From contig CBDUBH010000040.1 in the NCBI GenBank assembly GCA_965365345.1, positions 1 to 32,926 on the forward strand: a stretch of 32,926 bases of DNA. The letters are read 5' to 3'. The first letter of the stretch is position 1. Each line of letters opens with the position of its first letter. Of the stretch, positions 14,983 through 23,820 are shown one piece after another. A program made the translations under genes and the position numbers. Source of the stretch: CBDUBH01 sp965365345 (GTDB taxonomy: Bacteria > Bacteroidota > Ignavibacteria > Ignavibacteriales > SURF-24). Under the pieces are notes generated by a model. The model worked only from the letters and a program-made list of their open reading frames with translations, was not told the origin of the DNA and did not search any database.

Positions 14983-16704
14983 TTGGAACCGAATCAAAAT
15001 ATTAATGAACAGAATTTAAGCAGTGATCAGAATTTCGATAAAAATAAAAATCAGGAAAAGGGCTTAAATCAAGAAAGAAATCTAAATTCAAATCAAGAAA
15101 GAAATTTAACTACGGATAAAAATTTAAGTCAAGATAAGAATGTAAATCAAGAGAAAAATCCAAATCAGAATGTTAACCTAAATCCGCAAAGAAATCCTAA
15201 TCAGGAAAATAAAGATCAGGAAAGAAACAGACAAAAAGATTTTAATCAGGAAAAAAATCAAGCTCCTGAAAAAAATCAGCCGCGGGTTGAAAATCAAAAT
15301 TCAGATAAAAATGTAAATCAGGAAAAGACTCAGGACAGAAATCCGAATCAAAATAGAAATCAAAATCCTGAAAGATCTCAGAATCCTGATAGAAATCAAA
15401 ATCCTGAAAAAAAGCGTAATGAACCTTACAATTATAAAGCGGAAAAATCATTAAGACAAAACAAACCGCAGCATCAGCAAAATCCTAAAGATCAGAATAG
15501 ACCTGAAAATACAAATCAATCTGAAAGTTTGGCTAAGATTGATAAAGAATTGAAAAAGATTGAGCGCGATGTAAAACAGGAAAATCAGCCGAAGCAGGAA
15601 TCACAGCAAAGGCAGGAAAATCAGGCAAAATCCGATACGCAAAATAAGCCTGATAATCAAAATAAAAATGACAACAAAAATTATTCTGACAGAAAATCAA
15701 ATCATAACAGAAACCGCAGACGCAATTTTATAAAGCCGGAAAAATTTTCAGGATATTCAAAACCGAGAAGCACATCTTTCAAAAAAGTTTCGGTTGTAAT
15801 TCCTCTTCTTAATGAAGAAGAATCTTTAAATATTCTTACAAATGAAGTTCGCAAAGCCATCAAAAATCTAAATATTGATCATGAAATTATTTTCATTAAC
15901 GATGGTAGTACCGATAATTCATTGAATATTATCAAAGGTATTGCGCGCACAGATAAAAAAATAAAGTACATAAGCTTCAATAAAAATTACGGGAAATCCG
16001 CTGCGCTGCAAATGGGTTTCAAACACGCTTCAGGCGATGTTGTAATTACAATGGACGCAGATTTGCAAGATGATCCGAATGAAATTCCTAATTTGATCGC
16101 AAAACTTGAAGAAGGTTACGATTTAGTTTCCGGCTGGAAAAAAGTACGTCATGATCCGTTTGTAAAAAAACATTCATCAAAGTTTTTTAATTTCACAACG
16201 AAAGTTATGAGTGGAATTAAAATTCACGATTTCAATTGCGGCTTAAAAGCTTACCGCAGCGATGTTGTAAAAAGTTTAAATGTTTACGGCGAACTTCATC
16301 GTTACGTTCCGGTTTTAGCCGGATGGAACGGATACAAAATTTCTGAAATTCCTGTAAAACATCACGCACGCAGATTCGGCGAAACGAAATTCGGAATATC
16401 AAGATTCTTTAAAGGATTTATTGATTTATTAACTGTAACTTTTACGACACGTTACGTAAAACGCCCGATGCACTTATTCGGATTTTTAGGAGCACTATCA
16501 TTTTTAATAGGATTTTTAGTTAACGGATATTTGTCATACGAATGGTTCATGGGAAAACATATTGGTAACCGTCCACTTTTATTTTTGGGTATCTTGTTGA
16601 TAATTGTGGGCGTGCAATTTTTCTCGGTAGGTTTACTCGGCGAATTGCTTGTTCATAATACGCAAAGCGACCGCGAATATGTGATAAAAGAAAGTAATTT
16701 GTGA
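14983..16704 (+). CDS. GT2 glycosyltransferase (polyprenyl-phosphate type) with long Asn/Gln-rich N-terminal extension
   Basis: The C-terminal 310 residues form a DPM1/GtrB-like GT2 enzyme that would transfer a sugar from a nucleotide donor to polyprenyl phosphate or a related lipid at the membrane. Motifs: VSVVIPLLNEEE (269-280), NDGSTD (306-311), the metal-binding DADLQDD (358-364), SGWKKVRHDP, and GETKFG, followed by two membrane helices (about 490-512 and 525-550). Residues 1 to about 262 are wholly different: a low-complexity run of Asn, Gln, Lys, Glu, Asp and Arg built from degenerate NQEKN/NQDRN-like units, predicted disordered and lacking hydrophobic residues. The family normally starts at the VSVVIP strand, so the extension is extra. 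The TTG start is supported by AAGGGAA; an internal start near the catalytic domain cannot be excluded. Confidence 0.88.
   Translation: MEPNQNINEQNLSSDQNFDKNKNQEKGLNQERNLNSNQERNLTTDKNLSQDKNVNQEKNPNQNVNLNPQRNPNQENKDQERNRQKDFNQEKNQAPEKNQPRVENQNSDKNVNQEKTQDRNPNQNRNQNPERSQNPDRNQNPEKKRNEPYNYKAEKSLRQNKPQHQQNPKDQNRPENTNQSESLAKIDKELKKIERDVKQENQPKQESQQRQENQAKSDTQNKPDNQNKNDNKNYSDRKSNHNRNRRRNFIKPEKFSGYSKPRSTSFKKVSVVIPLLNEEESLNILTNEVRKAIKNLNIDHEIIFINDGSTDNSLNIIKGIARTDKKIKYISFNKNYGKSAALQMGFKHASGDVVITMDADLQDDPNEIPNLIAKLEEGYDLVSGWKKVRHDPFVKKHSSKFFNFTTKVMSGIKIHDFNCGLKAYRSDVVKSLNVYGELHRYVPVLAGWNGYKISEIPVKHHARRFGETKFGISRFFKGFIDLLTVTFTTRYVKRPMHLFGFLGALSFLIGFLVNGYLSYEWFMGKHIGNRPLLFLGILLIIVGVQFFSVGLLGELLVHNTQSDREYVIKESNL
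14986..15765 (+). repeat. Degenerate coding repeat (NQxxN units)
   Basis: The DNA repeats AATCA(A/G)GA(A/T)AAAAAT-like words many times with variable spacing, encoding the low-complexity segment. Copies are imperfect and in frame, consistent with slippage under protein-level constraint on composition. Confidence 0.75.
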
Positions 16705-17038
16705 TAAAAGTTGGAAAGTTGCAAGGTTGGAAAAGTTTAATAAAAAAATATAAAGATTAAAAAACTTAATTTTGGAAAATTAATAACTTTTCCATGTCAT
16801 TATGATCATGATTTAATCGGGAGAAGCAATCTCTAATTTAATTTGAGCAAAAAAACATAGATCACTATGTTACAAGTTTTTTGGGATGACAAAATAAAAA
16901 TCGTAATTCCGTATCAAATCGGAAAATCTTTCTCTTAATCTTGATCTTACTCTTAATCTTACTCTTTAAATGAAGGTAAATTCCGGTTTACCTTTTTTGC
17001 TGTAAAGTTGAAAACAAAAATTAATTTTTTCGATAAAG
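16705..17038. other. Intergenic region containing a dispersed-repeat copy
   Basis: No gene is visible. It contains the inverted copy of the dispersed repeat (16795-16832), a run of TTGGAAA/GTTGGAAAG words just after the stop, and a TCTTAATC/TCTTACTC simple repeat at about 16932-16966. The start of the next gene is poorly marked. Confidence 0.5.
16795..16832 (-). repeat. Dispersed intergenic repeat, copy 2 core (inverted)
   Basis: Reading the minus strand gives AGATTGCTTCTCCCGATTAA and, further on, AATGACA, nearly the same as the left half of the 18425-18464 copy. The right half has lost the hairpin. Confidence 0.6.
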
Positions 17039-18199
17039 TTGAATACACAAAAAAAGAAAATTGTAATTATTGGTCCTGCATTTCCCTATCGCGGCGGAAT
17101 TGCAAATTTTACAGATTCGCTTTACGAAGAATTAATTAAAGAAAATGATGTTGAAATAATTTCATTCAAAAGGCAGTATCCGGATTTTCTTTTTCCCGGC
17201 AAATCGCAATTCGAAGATCAAATTGAAAAAGCTAAAATCATTGCGCAAAATTTGATTGATTCTATCAATCCTTTAAATTGGATTTCCGTTGGAAATAAAA
17301 TTAAAAATCAAAAACCGGATCTTGTAATTTTCAAATATTGGCTGCCGTTTTTTGGACCCGCATTCGGAACAATCGCAAAGCAGATCAAAAAAAATAATCA
17401 CACAAAAATTTTAACGATTTGCCACAATGTAATTCCGCACGAAAAAAGACCCGGCGATATTTCATTCACAAAATATTTTGTGAAATATTCCGATCATTTT
17501 ATTTTACTTTCAAATAAAGTTGTTGGCGATCTTTTAAAATTTGTTCCGCAAGCAAAATACAAAATTCTGCCGCATCCTGTTTATTCAAAATTCGGCAACG
17601 CAGTTTCAAAATCCGAAGCAAAAAATTTTTTGAATTTAAATTATGAGAAGATAATTTTATTTTTCGGATTAATTCGGGATTACAAAGGTCTTGATATTTT
17701 AATTGAAGCGATGAATTTATTGAAAGATAAAATTGATCTGAAATTAATTATCTCCGGCGAGTTTTATTCAGGTAAAGAAAAATATTTAAATTTGATAAAG
17801 AATTACGAGCTCGAAAATAAAATTCAACTTTTCGGAAATTTTATTCCAACTGAAGAAGTAAAATATTATTTTTCCGCAGCGGATGTTGTAATTTTGCCTT
17901 ACAAAGAAGCAACTCAAAGCGGAATAGTACAAATTGCAATGAATTTCAAAAAGCCGGTAATTGCGGCAAACGTTGGCGGTTTAGGTGAAGTTGTTATCGA
18001 AAATAAAACCGGATTTATTGTTGAAAAAGAAAATCCGGAACAATTGGCAAAAGCAATTTTGAAATTCTATAAAGAAAATAAAGAAGAAGAATTTTCGCGC
18101 AATGCCGAAGTTGAAGCGGAAAAATATTCATGGCAAAAATTTGCCCAAGGAATTTTTGAGTTAACGGAAGAAAGTTCAAGTAAAAATTATAAAGGATAA
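17039..18199 (+). CDS. GT4-family glycosyltransferase
   Basis: Predicted GT-B fold retaining glycosyltransferase, cytosolic or membrane-associated, adding a sugar to a surface glycan. The N-lobe begins KIVIIGPAFPYRGGIANFT with the glycine-rich loop. The C-lobe starts near IILFFGLIRDYKGLDILIEA and ends with the donor-binding region VVILPYKEATQSGIVQIAM and PVIAANVGGLGEVV, in which the Glu of KEATQ stands at the first position of the EX7E-type motif. Length (386) is usual. The start taken here is TTG with only a weak purine stretch before it. No ATG precedes the conserved first strand, so TTG is the only plausible choice nearby. It belongs to the polysaccharide cluster but is separated by repeat-bearing gaps on both sides. 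Confidence 0.82.
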   Translation: MNTQKKKIVIIGPAFPYRGGIANFTDSLYEELIKENDVEIISFKRQYPDFLFPGKSQFEDQIEKAKIIAQNLIDSINPLNWISVGNKIKNQKPDLVIFKYWLPFFGPAFGTIAKQIKKNNHTKILTICHNVIPHEKRPGDISFTKYFVKYSDHFILLSNKVVGDLLKFVPQAKYKILPHPVYSKFGNAVSKSEAKNFLNLNYEKIILFFGLIRDYKGLDILIEAMNLLKDKIDLKLIISGEFYSGKEKYLNLIKNYELENKIQLFGNFIPTEEVKYYFSAADVVILPYKEATQSGIVQIAMNFKKPVIAANVGGLGEVVIENKTGFIVEKENPEQLAKAILKFYKENKEEEFSRNAEVEAEKYSWQKFAQGIFELTEESSSKNYKG

Positions 18200-18570
18200 A
18201 GTTTTGTCATTCCTTTGAGTTCGGACTTTATTATTGATTAAAAAATCTTATAAGCTTTTTAGATTGGTTTTTATCCTATATTAAATTTTTGATCATGGAC
18301 TTTTTTGAAATTGAAGAATGATTTCGGACAAGCCCGGTTAAAATTTGGGCAGGCGGAATGACAAATTAGAGATTGTCATCGCGAAGGAGTCTTCGACTGC
18401 GGCGATCTCCGGTTTCCGGTTTTGAGATTGCTTCATCCCGATTAAATCGGGATTCGCAATGACAGAAATTTAGATTTCTCTGTCAGTCGGCACGGGAATG
18501 ACAGTATTTTTATTTTATTCATAATAATATTTAATTATTAATTCTTAATTATTCATTATAAATTATATTC
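18200..18570. other. Intergenic region rich in dispersed-repeat modules
   Basis: No gene in 371 bases. From about 18310 it is a mosaic: CGGACAAGCCCGG, GGAATGACAAAT, a degenerate GAGATTGTCATCGCG core (about 18366-18380), the clear AGATTGCTTC core with a perfect hairpin, and CGGGAATGACAG at about 18492-18503. Either two elements are nested or one element has duplicated. Confidence 0.6.
18425..18464 (+). repeat. Dispersed intergenic repeat, copy 3 core with perfect hairpin
   Basis: AGATTGCTTC and CGCAATGACA flank a 9-bp perfect hairpin, ATCCCGATT (18435-18443) and AATCGGGAT (18445-18453), around a single A. It is the most complete copy in the window. Confidence 0.75.
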
Positions 18571-19380
18571 ATGCATTACGATCCCATAAAAAATATTTTT
18601 GCAAAAATAATTCGTGATTATCCGGTTTTCAGAATCGGATTTTATAAATTGCTTGATACAATGTTTCTGCGCAGTTGGTATGTTCGCAGAGAGTTGAAAA
18701 ATCTTCGCAAAGAATTCGGCACAAAAGAAATTTCAATTTTGGATGCGGGAACCGGTTACGCACAATATTCATATTTTATGGCAAAAAATTTACAGCCGAA
18801 CAAAATTCACGCTGTTGATGTAAAAGATGATTGGATAAAAGACAGCGAGCAGTTTTTCAAAGATCAGAATTTCAATAATGTTACTTTCGCAATTGAAGAT
18901 CTTACAAAAATAAATTATCAAAATGAATTTGACCTTATTGTTTGCGTTGATGTTATGGAACATATTGAAGATGATGTAACGGTTTTCAAAAATTTTTTCG
19001 CGGCGTTAAAATCCGGCGGATTTGTTTTGATTAATACTCCGTCAATTTTCGGCGGAAGCGATGTTCATGATGAGCACGAAGAAAGTTTTATCGGCGAGCA
19101 CGCACGTGACGGATATTCATTCGAAGATCTGAAAAGTAAAATGGAGCCGCTTGGATTTAAAGTTCATAATTCAAAATATAATTACGGATTCTGGGGCGAT
19201 AAATCATGGCGTTTGGGAATTAAATATCCAATGCAAATGCTGAATAAATCAAAATTGCTTTTTATAGTTTTACCTTTTTATTATTTGGTAACTTTTCCAT
19301 TTACACTTTTAATGATGTACATAGATTATAAATCTGAAAATAAAGTTGGTTCCGGAATTACATTTATTGCAAAAAAATAA
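18571..19380 (+). CDS. Class I SAM-dependent methyltransferase
   Basis: Predicted methyltransferase with a Rossmann-like fold. Motif I is ILDAGTGYAQYS (about 56-67), the acidic end of strand 2 is HAVDVKDDW, and motif IV is FDLIVCVDVMEHI with the downstream FVLINTPS strand, placing it among the small-molecule (Methyltransf_11/25-like) group. The segment DVHDEHEESFIGEHARDGYS is a distinctive acidic and His-rich loop that may hold the acceptor. The C-terminus has a hydrophobic stretch (about 230-252), so the protein may sit at the membrane. Its place between glycosyltransferases and the YfhO gene suggests a lipid or glycolipid substrate. The YfhO gene follows after 19 bases, so they form an operon. 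The ATG start follows an AT-rich region without a strong ribosome binding site. Confidence 0.82.
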   Translation: MHYDPIKNIFAKIIRDYPVFRIGFYKLLDTMFLRSWYVRRELKNLRKEFGTKEISILDAGTGYAQYSYFMAKNLQPNKIHAVDVKDDWIKDSEQFFKDQNFNNVTFAIEDLTKINYQNEFDLIVCVDVMEHIEDDVTVFKNFFAALKSGGFVLINTPSIFGGSDVHDEHEESFIGEHARDGYSFEDLKSKMEPLGFKVHNSKYNYGFWGDKSWRLGIKYPMQMLNKSKLLFIVLPFYYLVTFPFTLLMMYIDYKSENKVGSGITFIAKK

Positions 19381-19399
19381 ATTACAGAGATCTTAAAAT

Positions 19400-21940
19400 A
19401 TGTCAAAAGAAAAAAAAAGAGTTTCCAAAGTAACGGCAAAAGAAGAATCGAAAGTTTCATCGAATTTCAGTTTTGATAAAATTATTCCGGCAAAATATCA
19501 AACTCCTTTTGCAATCGCGGTAATATTTATTTTGTTTTTAATTTATTTTGCTCCGATGTATTTTGGTGGAAAAACATTTCAATCCGGTGATATAGTTACA
19601 AGTTTAAGTATGACTAAATATGTTGAAAATCATGATGGTGATTATACTTTATGGAATCCTTATATATTTGGTGGAATCCCGGCTTATGCACTTTCTGTCG
19701 GTTATAAATGGTTCAATTTAATTTATGTAATATTTGGTGAATTCAAATCTTTATTCACAAGTCTTTTTAGCGTTAATTATGTTCAATGGACTTTATATTT
19801 AATCATCCTGGGAATTACAACTTACTTTTTAGCAAAATACAAAACTCAAAACAGATTGGTTAGTTTATTTGTTGCAATTTCCACCGCATTCAGTACGGGA
19901 ATCATTGTATTATTGTATATTGGTCACGTTACAAAGTTAGTTGCAATCTGTTGGATTCCGCTAATTTTCTTAATGCTTCTGAAATTTAAAAAGAAAATTA
20001 CTCTGCTTGATTTTGCAATTTTAACAATTGCACTTCAACTTGCTGTTCAAGGATGGCATGTGCAAATTATTTTCTATTTACTTTTCGCCGTTGCAATTTA
20101 TTTCATTTATTATTTTGTTTATTCGTTAATAAAAAAAGAAAAAGATTTAACATTTCAGATTTTGAAATCTGTTGGTGTTTTTACCGCAGCAACCGTAATT
20201 GCTTTATTAATTCAATCCGATAATTTTACACAGATTTGGGAATACACGCCTTACTCAACACGCGGAGCTAAAAGCATTGTAGAAACTTCTCAACCTGCAA
20301 CTGCTGCGCAAACTGAATCTGATTTATACACATACAATACAAATTGGTCATTTTCTCCGGGTGAAGTTTTAACTTTTGTTGTTCCCTCTTTTTACGGATT
20401 TGGGAATTCAACTTATAACGGTCCGCTTACACAAAATCAAGATTATAAAGTAAATACATATTTCGGACAAATGCCTTTTGTTGATGTTGCAATGTATATG
20501 GGCGTTATAATTTTCTTTTTGGCAATTTTAGGAATTATCTTAAATCGAAAAGATCCGTTCACACAATTTTTAGCGATTTTGTCTTTTATTGCTTTGCTGA
20601 TTTCATTCGGAAGAACTTTTCCAATCGCTTACGATCTGATGTATTATTACCTCCCGTTTTTTGATAAATTCCGCGCGCCATCAATGATTTTAATTTTGGT
20701 TCAATTGAGTTTTCCTCTACTTGCAGGATTGGCATTATCAAAAATTTTCACTTTAAAAAATGAAAATGATATTCAGATAAAAAGCATTATAAAATATGTT
20801 TCAATTGGCGCAACCGCAATTTTTGCAATTTCGCTTTTGCTGAATTCATCAATAAAAAGCTGGTTCACATCAAGAATGATTGAGGGCGCAAAAAATGCGC
20901 AGCAAGCAGAATACTTCAAACAAATTTCGGATTATGCTTCATCCATGTTTTCGGGAGATTTAATAATTGCATTTTTGCTTACGTCACTTACATTTTGGCT
21001 GATTTATTTTTATTTAATTAATAAATTGAATAAAGATTTTTTGATTATTCTTTTAATAGTTTTTTCAACTTTTGATCTTTGGAGAATTGATAATCGCGGA
21101 AAAGAATATATTGAAGATCAAAATATTGAGCAAGCTTTTATTGCTCCCGATTATGTTAACATTATAAAAAATCAAAATGATAAAGAACCTTTCAGAATTT
21201 TGAATTTAAAGCAAGATGGATCTTTAGGATCGATAAGTAACAGCTCAAATTATAATGCATATTTCCTTTTAGAAGATTTATTTGGTTATTCTGGAATTAA
21301 ACCTAGAGCTTATCAGGATTTTATAGATGTTTTAGGAAATCCTGTCAATCCGACTTTCTGGCGTATGCTAAACACAAAGTACATTATTTTTGATAAGCCG
21401 GTAAATTTTCCGGGATTAACAGAAATCTCAAGAGGAAGCAGCAGTATAGTTTATGAAAATGAAACCGCATTACCACGCGCATATTTTGTTGATAGTGTTG
21501 CAAATAAACCGGCTTTAGAAATTTTAAACTCGGTAAAAAATAATTCTTTTGATCCAAAACATACAGCTTTTGTTGAAGGTGAAAATCTGCACGTTGAATT
21601 TTCTGATTCAACCGCTTATGCAAATATTACAAGCTACAAAAATGAATTGATTGCAATGGATGTTAATGCAAGCGGAAATAATTTTTTGTTTGTTGGAAAC
21701 ACTTTCACAAAAGGCTGGAAAGCTGAAATTGATGGACAAGAAACAAAAATTTACAAAGCAAATCACGGATTTTTAGGAATAATTGTTCCAAACGGAAAAC
21801 ATAAAGTCGAATTTAAATTTGCCCCCACAAGCTTTTATATAACTAAATATTTAGCATTGGGTTTAAGTGGAATAATCATCTTACTACTTATAATTAACTC
21901 ATATTTTCACTTTAAAAAGAGATCTGCAAAGTTAAACTAA
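19400..21940 (+). CDS. YfhO-family multi-pass membrane protein
   Basis: An 846-residue integral membrane protein of the YfhO family (GT-C-like glycosyltransferase candidates that decorate cell-surface polymers). A basic cytoplasmic N-terminus is followed by TM1 (about 37-55) and the family's first extracytoplasmic segment, FGGKTFQSGD and LWNPYIFGGIPAYA, then about a dozen hydrophobic helices up to about residue 560. A soluble extracytoplasmic domain follows (with PRAYFVDSV and GNTFTKGWKAEIDG), and a final TM near 815-835 with a Lys/Arg tail. The acidic residue in QSGD is the position expected to be catalytic in GT-C enzymes. The gene follows the methyltransferase closely and precedes a GT2 gene. 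A role in adding sugars or lipid-linked groups at the outer face is inferred from family and context. Confidence 0.88.
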   Translation: MSKEKKRVSKVTAKEESKVSSNFSFDKIIPAKYQTPFAIAVIFILFLIYFAPMYFGGKTFQSGDIVTSLSMTKYVENHDGDYTLWNPYIFGGIPAYALSVGYKWFNLIYVIFGEFKSLFTSLFSVNYVQWTLYLIILGITTYFLAKYKTQNRLVSLFVAISTAFSTGIIVLLYIGHVTKLVAICWIPLIFLMLLKFKKKITLLDFAILTIALQLAVQGWHVQIIFYLLFAVAIYFIYYFVYSLIKKEKDLTFQILKSVGVFTAATVIALLIQSDNFTQIWEYTPYSTRGAKSIVETSQPATAAQTESDLYTYNTNWSFSPGEVLTFVVPSFYGFGNSTYNGPLTQNQDYKVNTYFGQMPFVDVAMYMGVIIFFLAILGIILNRKDPFTQFLAILSFIALLISFGRTFPIAYDLMYYYLPFFDKFRAPSMILILVQLSFPLLAGLALSKIFTLKNENDIQIKSIIKYVSIGATAIFAISLLLNSSIKSWFTSRMIEGAKNAQQAEYFKQISDYASSMFSGDLIIAFLLTSLTFWLIYFYLINKLNKDFLIILLIVFSTFDLWRIDNRGKEYIEDQNIEQAFIAPDYVNIIKNQNDKEPFRILNLKQDGSLGSISNSSNYNAYFLLEDLFGYSGIKPRAYQDFIDVLGNPVNPTFWRMLNTKYIIFDKPVNFPGLTEISRGSSSIVYENETALPRAYFVDSVANKPALEILNSVKNNSFDPKHTAFVEGENLHVEFSDSTAYANITSYKNELIAMDVNASGNNFLFVGNTFTKGWKAEIDGQETKIYKANHGFLGIIVPNGKHKVEFKFAPTSFYITKYLALGLSGIIILLLIINSYFHFKKRSAKLN

Positions 21941-21976
21941 CGTATTTAAACTTAGTTTTTCCAAGTTATAAAACAT

Positions 21977-22999
21977 ATGAAAATTTGTGCGTTAATTGTG
22001 ACTTATAATGATAGATTTAATTTATTGAATCAAGTAATTGAATCACTTTTAGATTTAGAAATTAATAAAATTATTGTTGTTGACAATAATTCAAATGAAA
22101 ATAGCAAAAACAAAATTATTCAGTTAGAAAAAAGAATTTCCAATAAATTAAAAGTTATTTCGTTAACAGAAAATACTGGTTCGGCAGGCGGATATGCAGC
22201 TGGATTAAAAAAATTTTACGAAGATAACTCATGTGATTTTGTTTGGCTGTTAGATGATGATAATGTTCCTGAAAAAAAATCCGTGGAAGAGTTAAAGTTT
22301 TTTTGGAGTAATTTAAATAAGCCAAATAAAGAAACAAGTATTGCGTTATTATCTTACCGGGTAAACCGGGAAATTTATAAAAAAGCAATTATTGATGGTG
22401 ATCAGAATTTAACCGTTGGCAAAATAAATGGCTTTTTAGGTTTTAATGCAATAGCATCATTTCAAAAATTAATTAAAAGCAATATTCAAAGAGATAAAGT
22501 AACAAATAAAAATTTGATCAAAACACATGGGAATGTTTCCGCTGCATATTACGGCGGATTGTTTTTTCATAAAGATCTTTTAAATAACATCGGGTATCCT
22601 TTAAATGATTTTTTTGTGTATTCAGACGATATAGAATTTACAAGCAGAATCACAAGAAAAGGTGGTGAAATAATCCTTCTTTTAAATAGCAGATTAAAAG
22701 ATATTGATGATTCTTGGGCGGCAACTGAAAAAAAAATTCCATTATTAAATTTGCCGGTTCCGGCTGATCATAACAAAGAAAGATTGTATTATCAAATTCG
22801 AAATCGTATCTATTTTGAAAAATACTTTTGGAGTTCTAATTCATTTTTATATTCAATAAATAAAATTATTTATTTGAGTTTTCTTAAAATTGTCTTTTTA
22901 ATGAATGATCTACCACTTAAAAAAATAATTGAAAAAGCTGTTACAGATGGATTAAATGACAATTTGGGGAAAAAAGAAAAATCATATTTTGAATTGTAA
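21977..22999 (+). CDS. GT2-family glycosyltransferase (rhamnosyl/galactofuranosyl-transferase-like)
   Basis: Predicted inverting GT-A glycosyltransferase of 340 residues. The N-terminus CALIVTYND is followed by IIVVDNNSNENS, the ENTGSAGGYAAGL loop typical of WbbL/GlfT-like enzymes, and the metal-binding WLLDDDNVPE (DDD rather than DXD alone). FVYSDDIEFTSRITRKGG supplies the late acidic residue usually acting as base, and DDSWAATEK follows. A short hydrophobic stretch near 285-305 may associate with membrane. It is probably involved in building the surface polysaccharide; the sugar cannot be told. It lies 36 bases after the YfhO gene. Confidence 0.87.
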   Translation: MKICALIVTYNDRFNLLNQVIESLLDLEINKIIVVDNNSNENSKNKIIQLEKRISNKLKVISLTENTGSAGGYAAGLKKFYEDNSCDFVWLLDDDNVPEKKSVEELKFFWSNLNKPNKETSIALLSYRVNREIYKKAIIDGDQNLTVGKINGFLGFNAIASFQKLIKSNIQRDKVTNKNLIKTHGNVSAAYYGGLFFHKDLLNNIGYPLNDFFVYSDDIEFTSRITRKGGEIILLLNSRLKDIDDSWAATEKKIPLLNLPVPADHNKERLYYQIRNRIYFEKYFWSSNSFLYSINKIIYLSFLKIVFLMNDLPLKKIIEKAVTDGLNDNLGKKEKSYFEL

Positions 23000-23098
23000 A
23001 TATAGAATCTTTATGATAATTATTTAACAAAACAATTCAGGTATTGTTTATAATCTATTTTTTTAATGTATTAAAATATTTATCCGGGATTTGATTTA

Positions 23099-23779
23099 AT
23101 GTCAAAATATAAAGAAATGAATGAAAAAATATTTTCATCTATTCGTCCAATTTGGATGCTAATAAGAAAATTAAGTCCTAAAGGTGCATATATAAATTTG
23201 GGAAGTTATCGTGTAAAAGATCCTTCAATTCCTAAAATTGATAGAATGTTTTCGCGGACTCGCAATAAAGCAGATGTTACAAACTATGAAGAAAATTGCA
23301 TTTCCGCATTAAAAAGAAATGTAAGAAAAGGTGACAAAGTTACAATAATCGGTGGCGGATACGGAATAACCGGATTGGTAGCAATGGAACAAGGTGGCGA
23401 AGTAATTTTGATTGAGCCTAGTAAGACAAGAATACAAACTATATTAAATACCTGGAAAGAGTATAACTTCAGTGGTAAAGTAGTACATGGCTATGTCGGC
23501 ACACCGGTAAATGTTTGGGGCGAAATGGAAGGGGCAAATAAAATCGAGATAATTCCTGAATGTGATATTTTGGAATTAGATTGTGAAGGCGGAGAAAAAG
23601 ATGTCCTCGCTGATCTTTCAATAACACCCAGATTAATTATTGTAGAAACGCATGGAGATCTTGGTTCACCTACTAATTTGGTAAAAGATTTATTACAAAA
23701 AAAAGGATATCAAATAATTGAAGAAATGGAAGAAGAACCTTCGCGAGATATAATGGTTCTGGTTGCAAAAAAGTTATAA
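23099..23779 (+). CDS. FkbM-like SAM-dependent methyltransferase
   Basis: A 226-residue protein with a methyltransferase core: VTIIGGGYGITGLVAM (about 81-96) as a variant of the SAM-binding glycine loop, EVILIEPSKTR as strand 2, and CDILELDCEGGEKDVL (about 156-171) corresponding to the FkbM hallmark (D)xxKxDxEGxE. LIIVETHGDLG is the next strand. FkbM enzymes methylate hydroxyls on sugars or polyketides, which fits a cluster making a methylated surface glycan. The N-terminal 70 residues are basic and may form an extra subdomain. The usual Lys of KxDxEG is a Leu here (LELDCEGG), so the substrate or chemistry could differ. Confidence 0.7.
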   Translation: MSKYKEMNEKIFSSIRPIWMLIRKLSPKGAYINLGSYRVKDPSIPKIDRMFSRTRNKADVTNYEENCISALKRNVRKGDKVTIIGGGYGITGLVAMEQGGEVILIEPSKTRIQTILNTWKEYNFSGKVVHGYVGTPVNVWGEMEGANKIEIIPECDILELDCEGGEKDVLADLSITPRLIIVETHGDLGSPTNLVKDLLQKKGYQIIEEMEEEPSRDIMVLVAKKL

Positions 23780-23820
23780 TTTTTAAGTTCCAGTAAGTTA
23801 ACAATAAGAGTTATTTTTTA

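Noticed and set aside
14986..15765. CRISPR array or non-coding tandem repeat
   Set aside because: The repeats are degenerate, irregularly spaced and in frame with the glycosyltransferase, with no constant direct repeat and spacer pattern.
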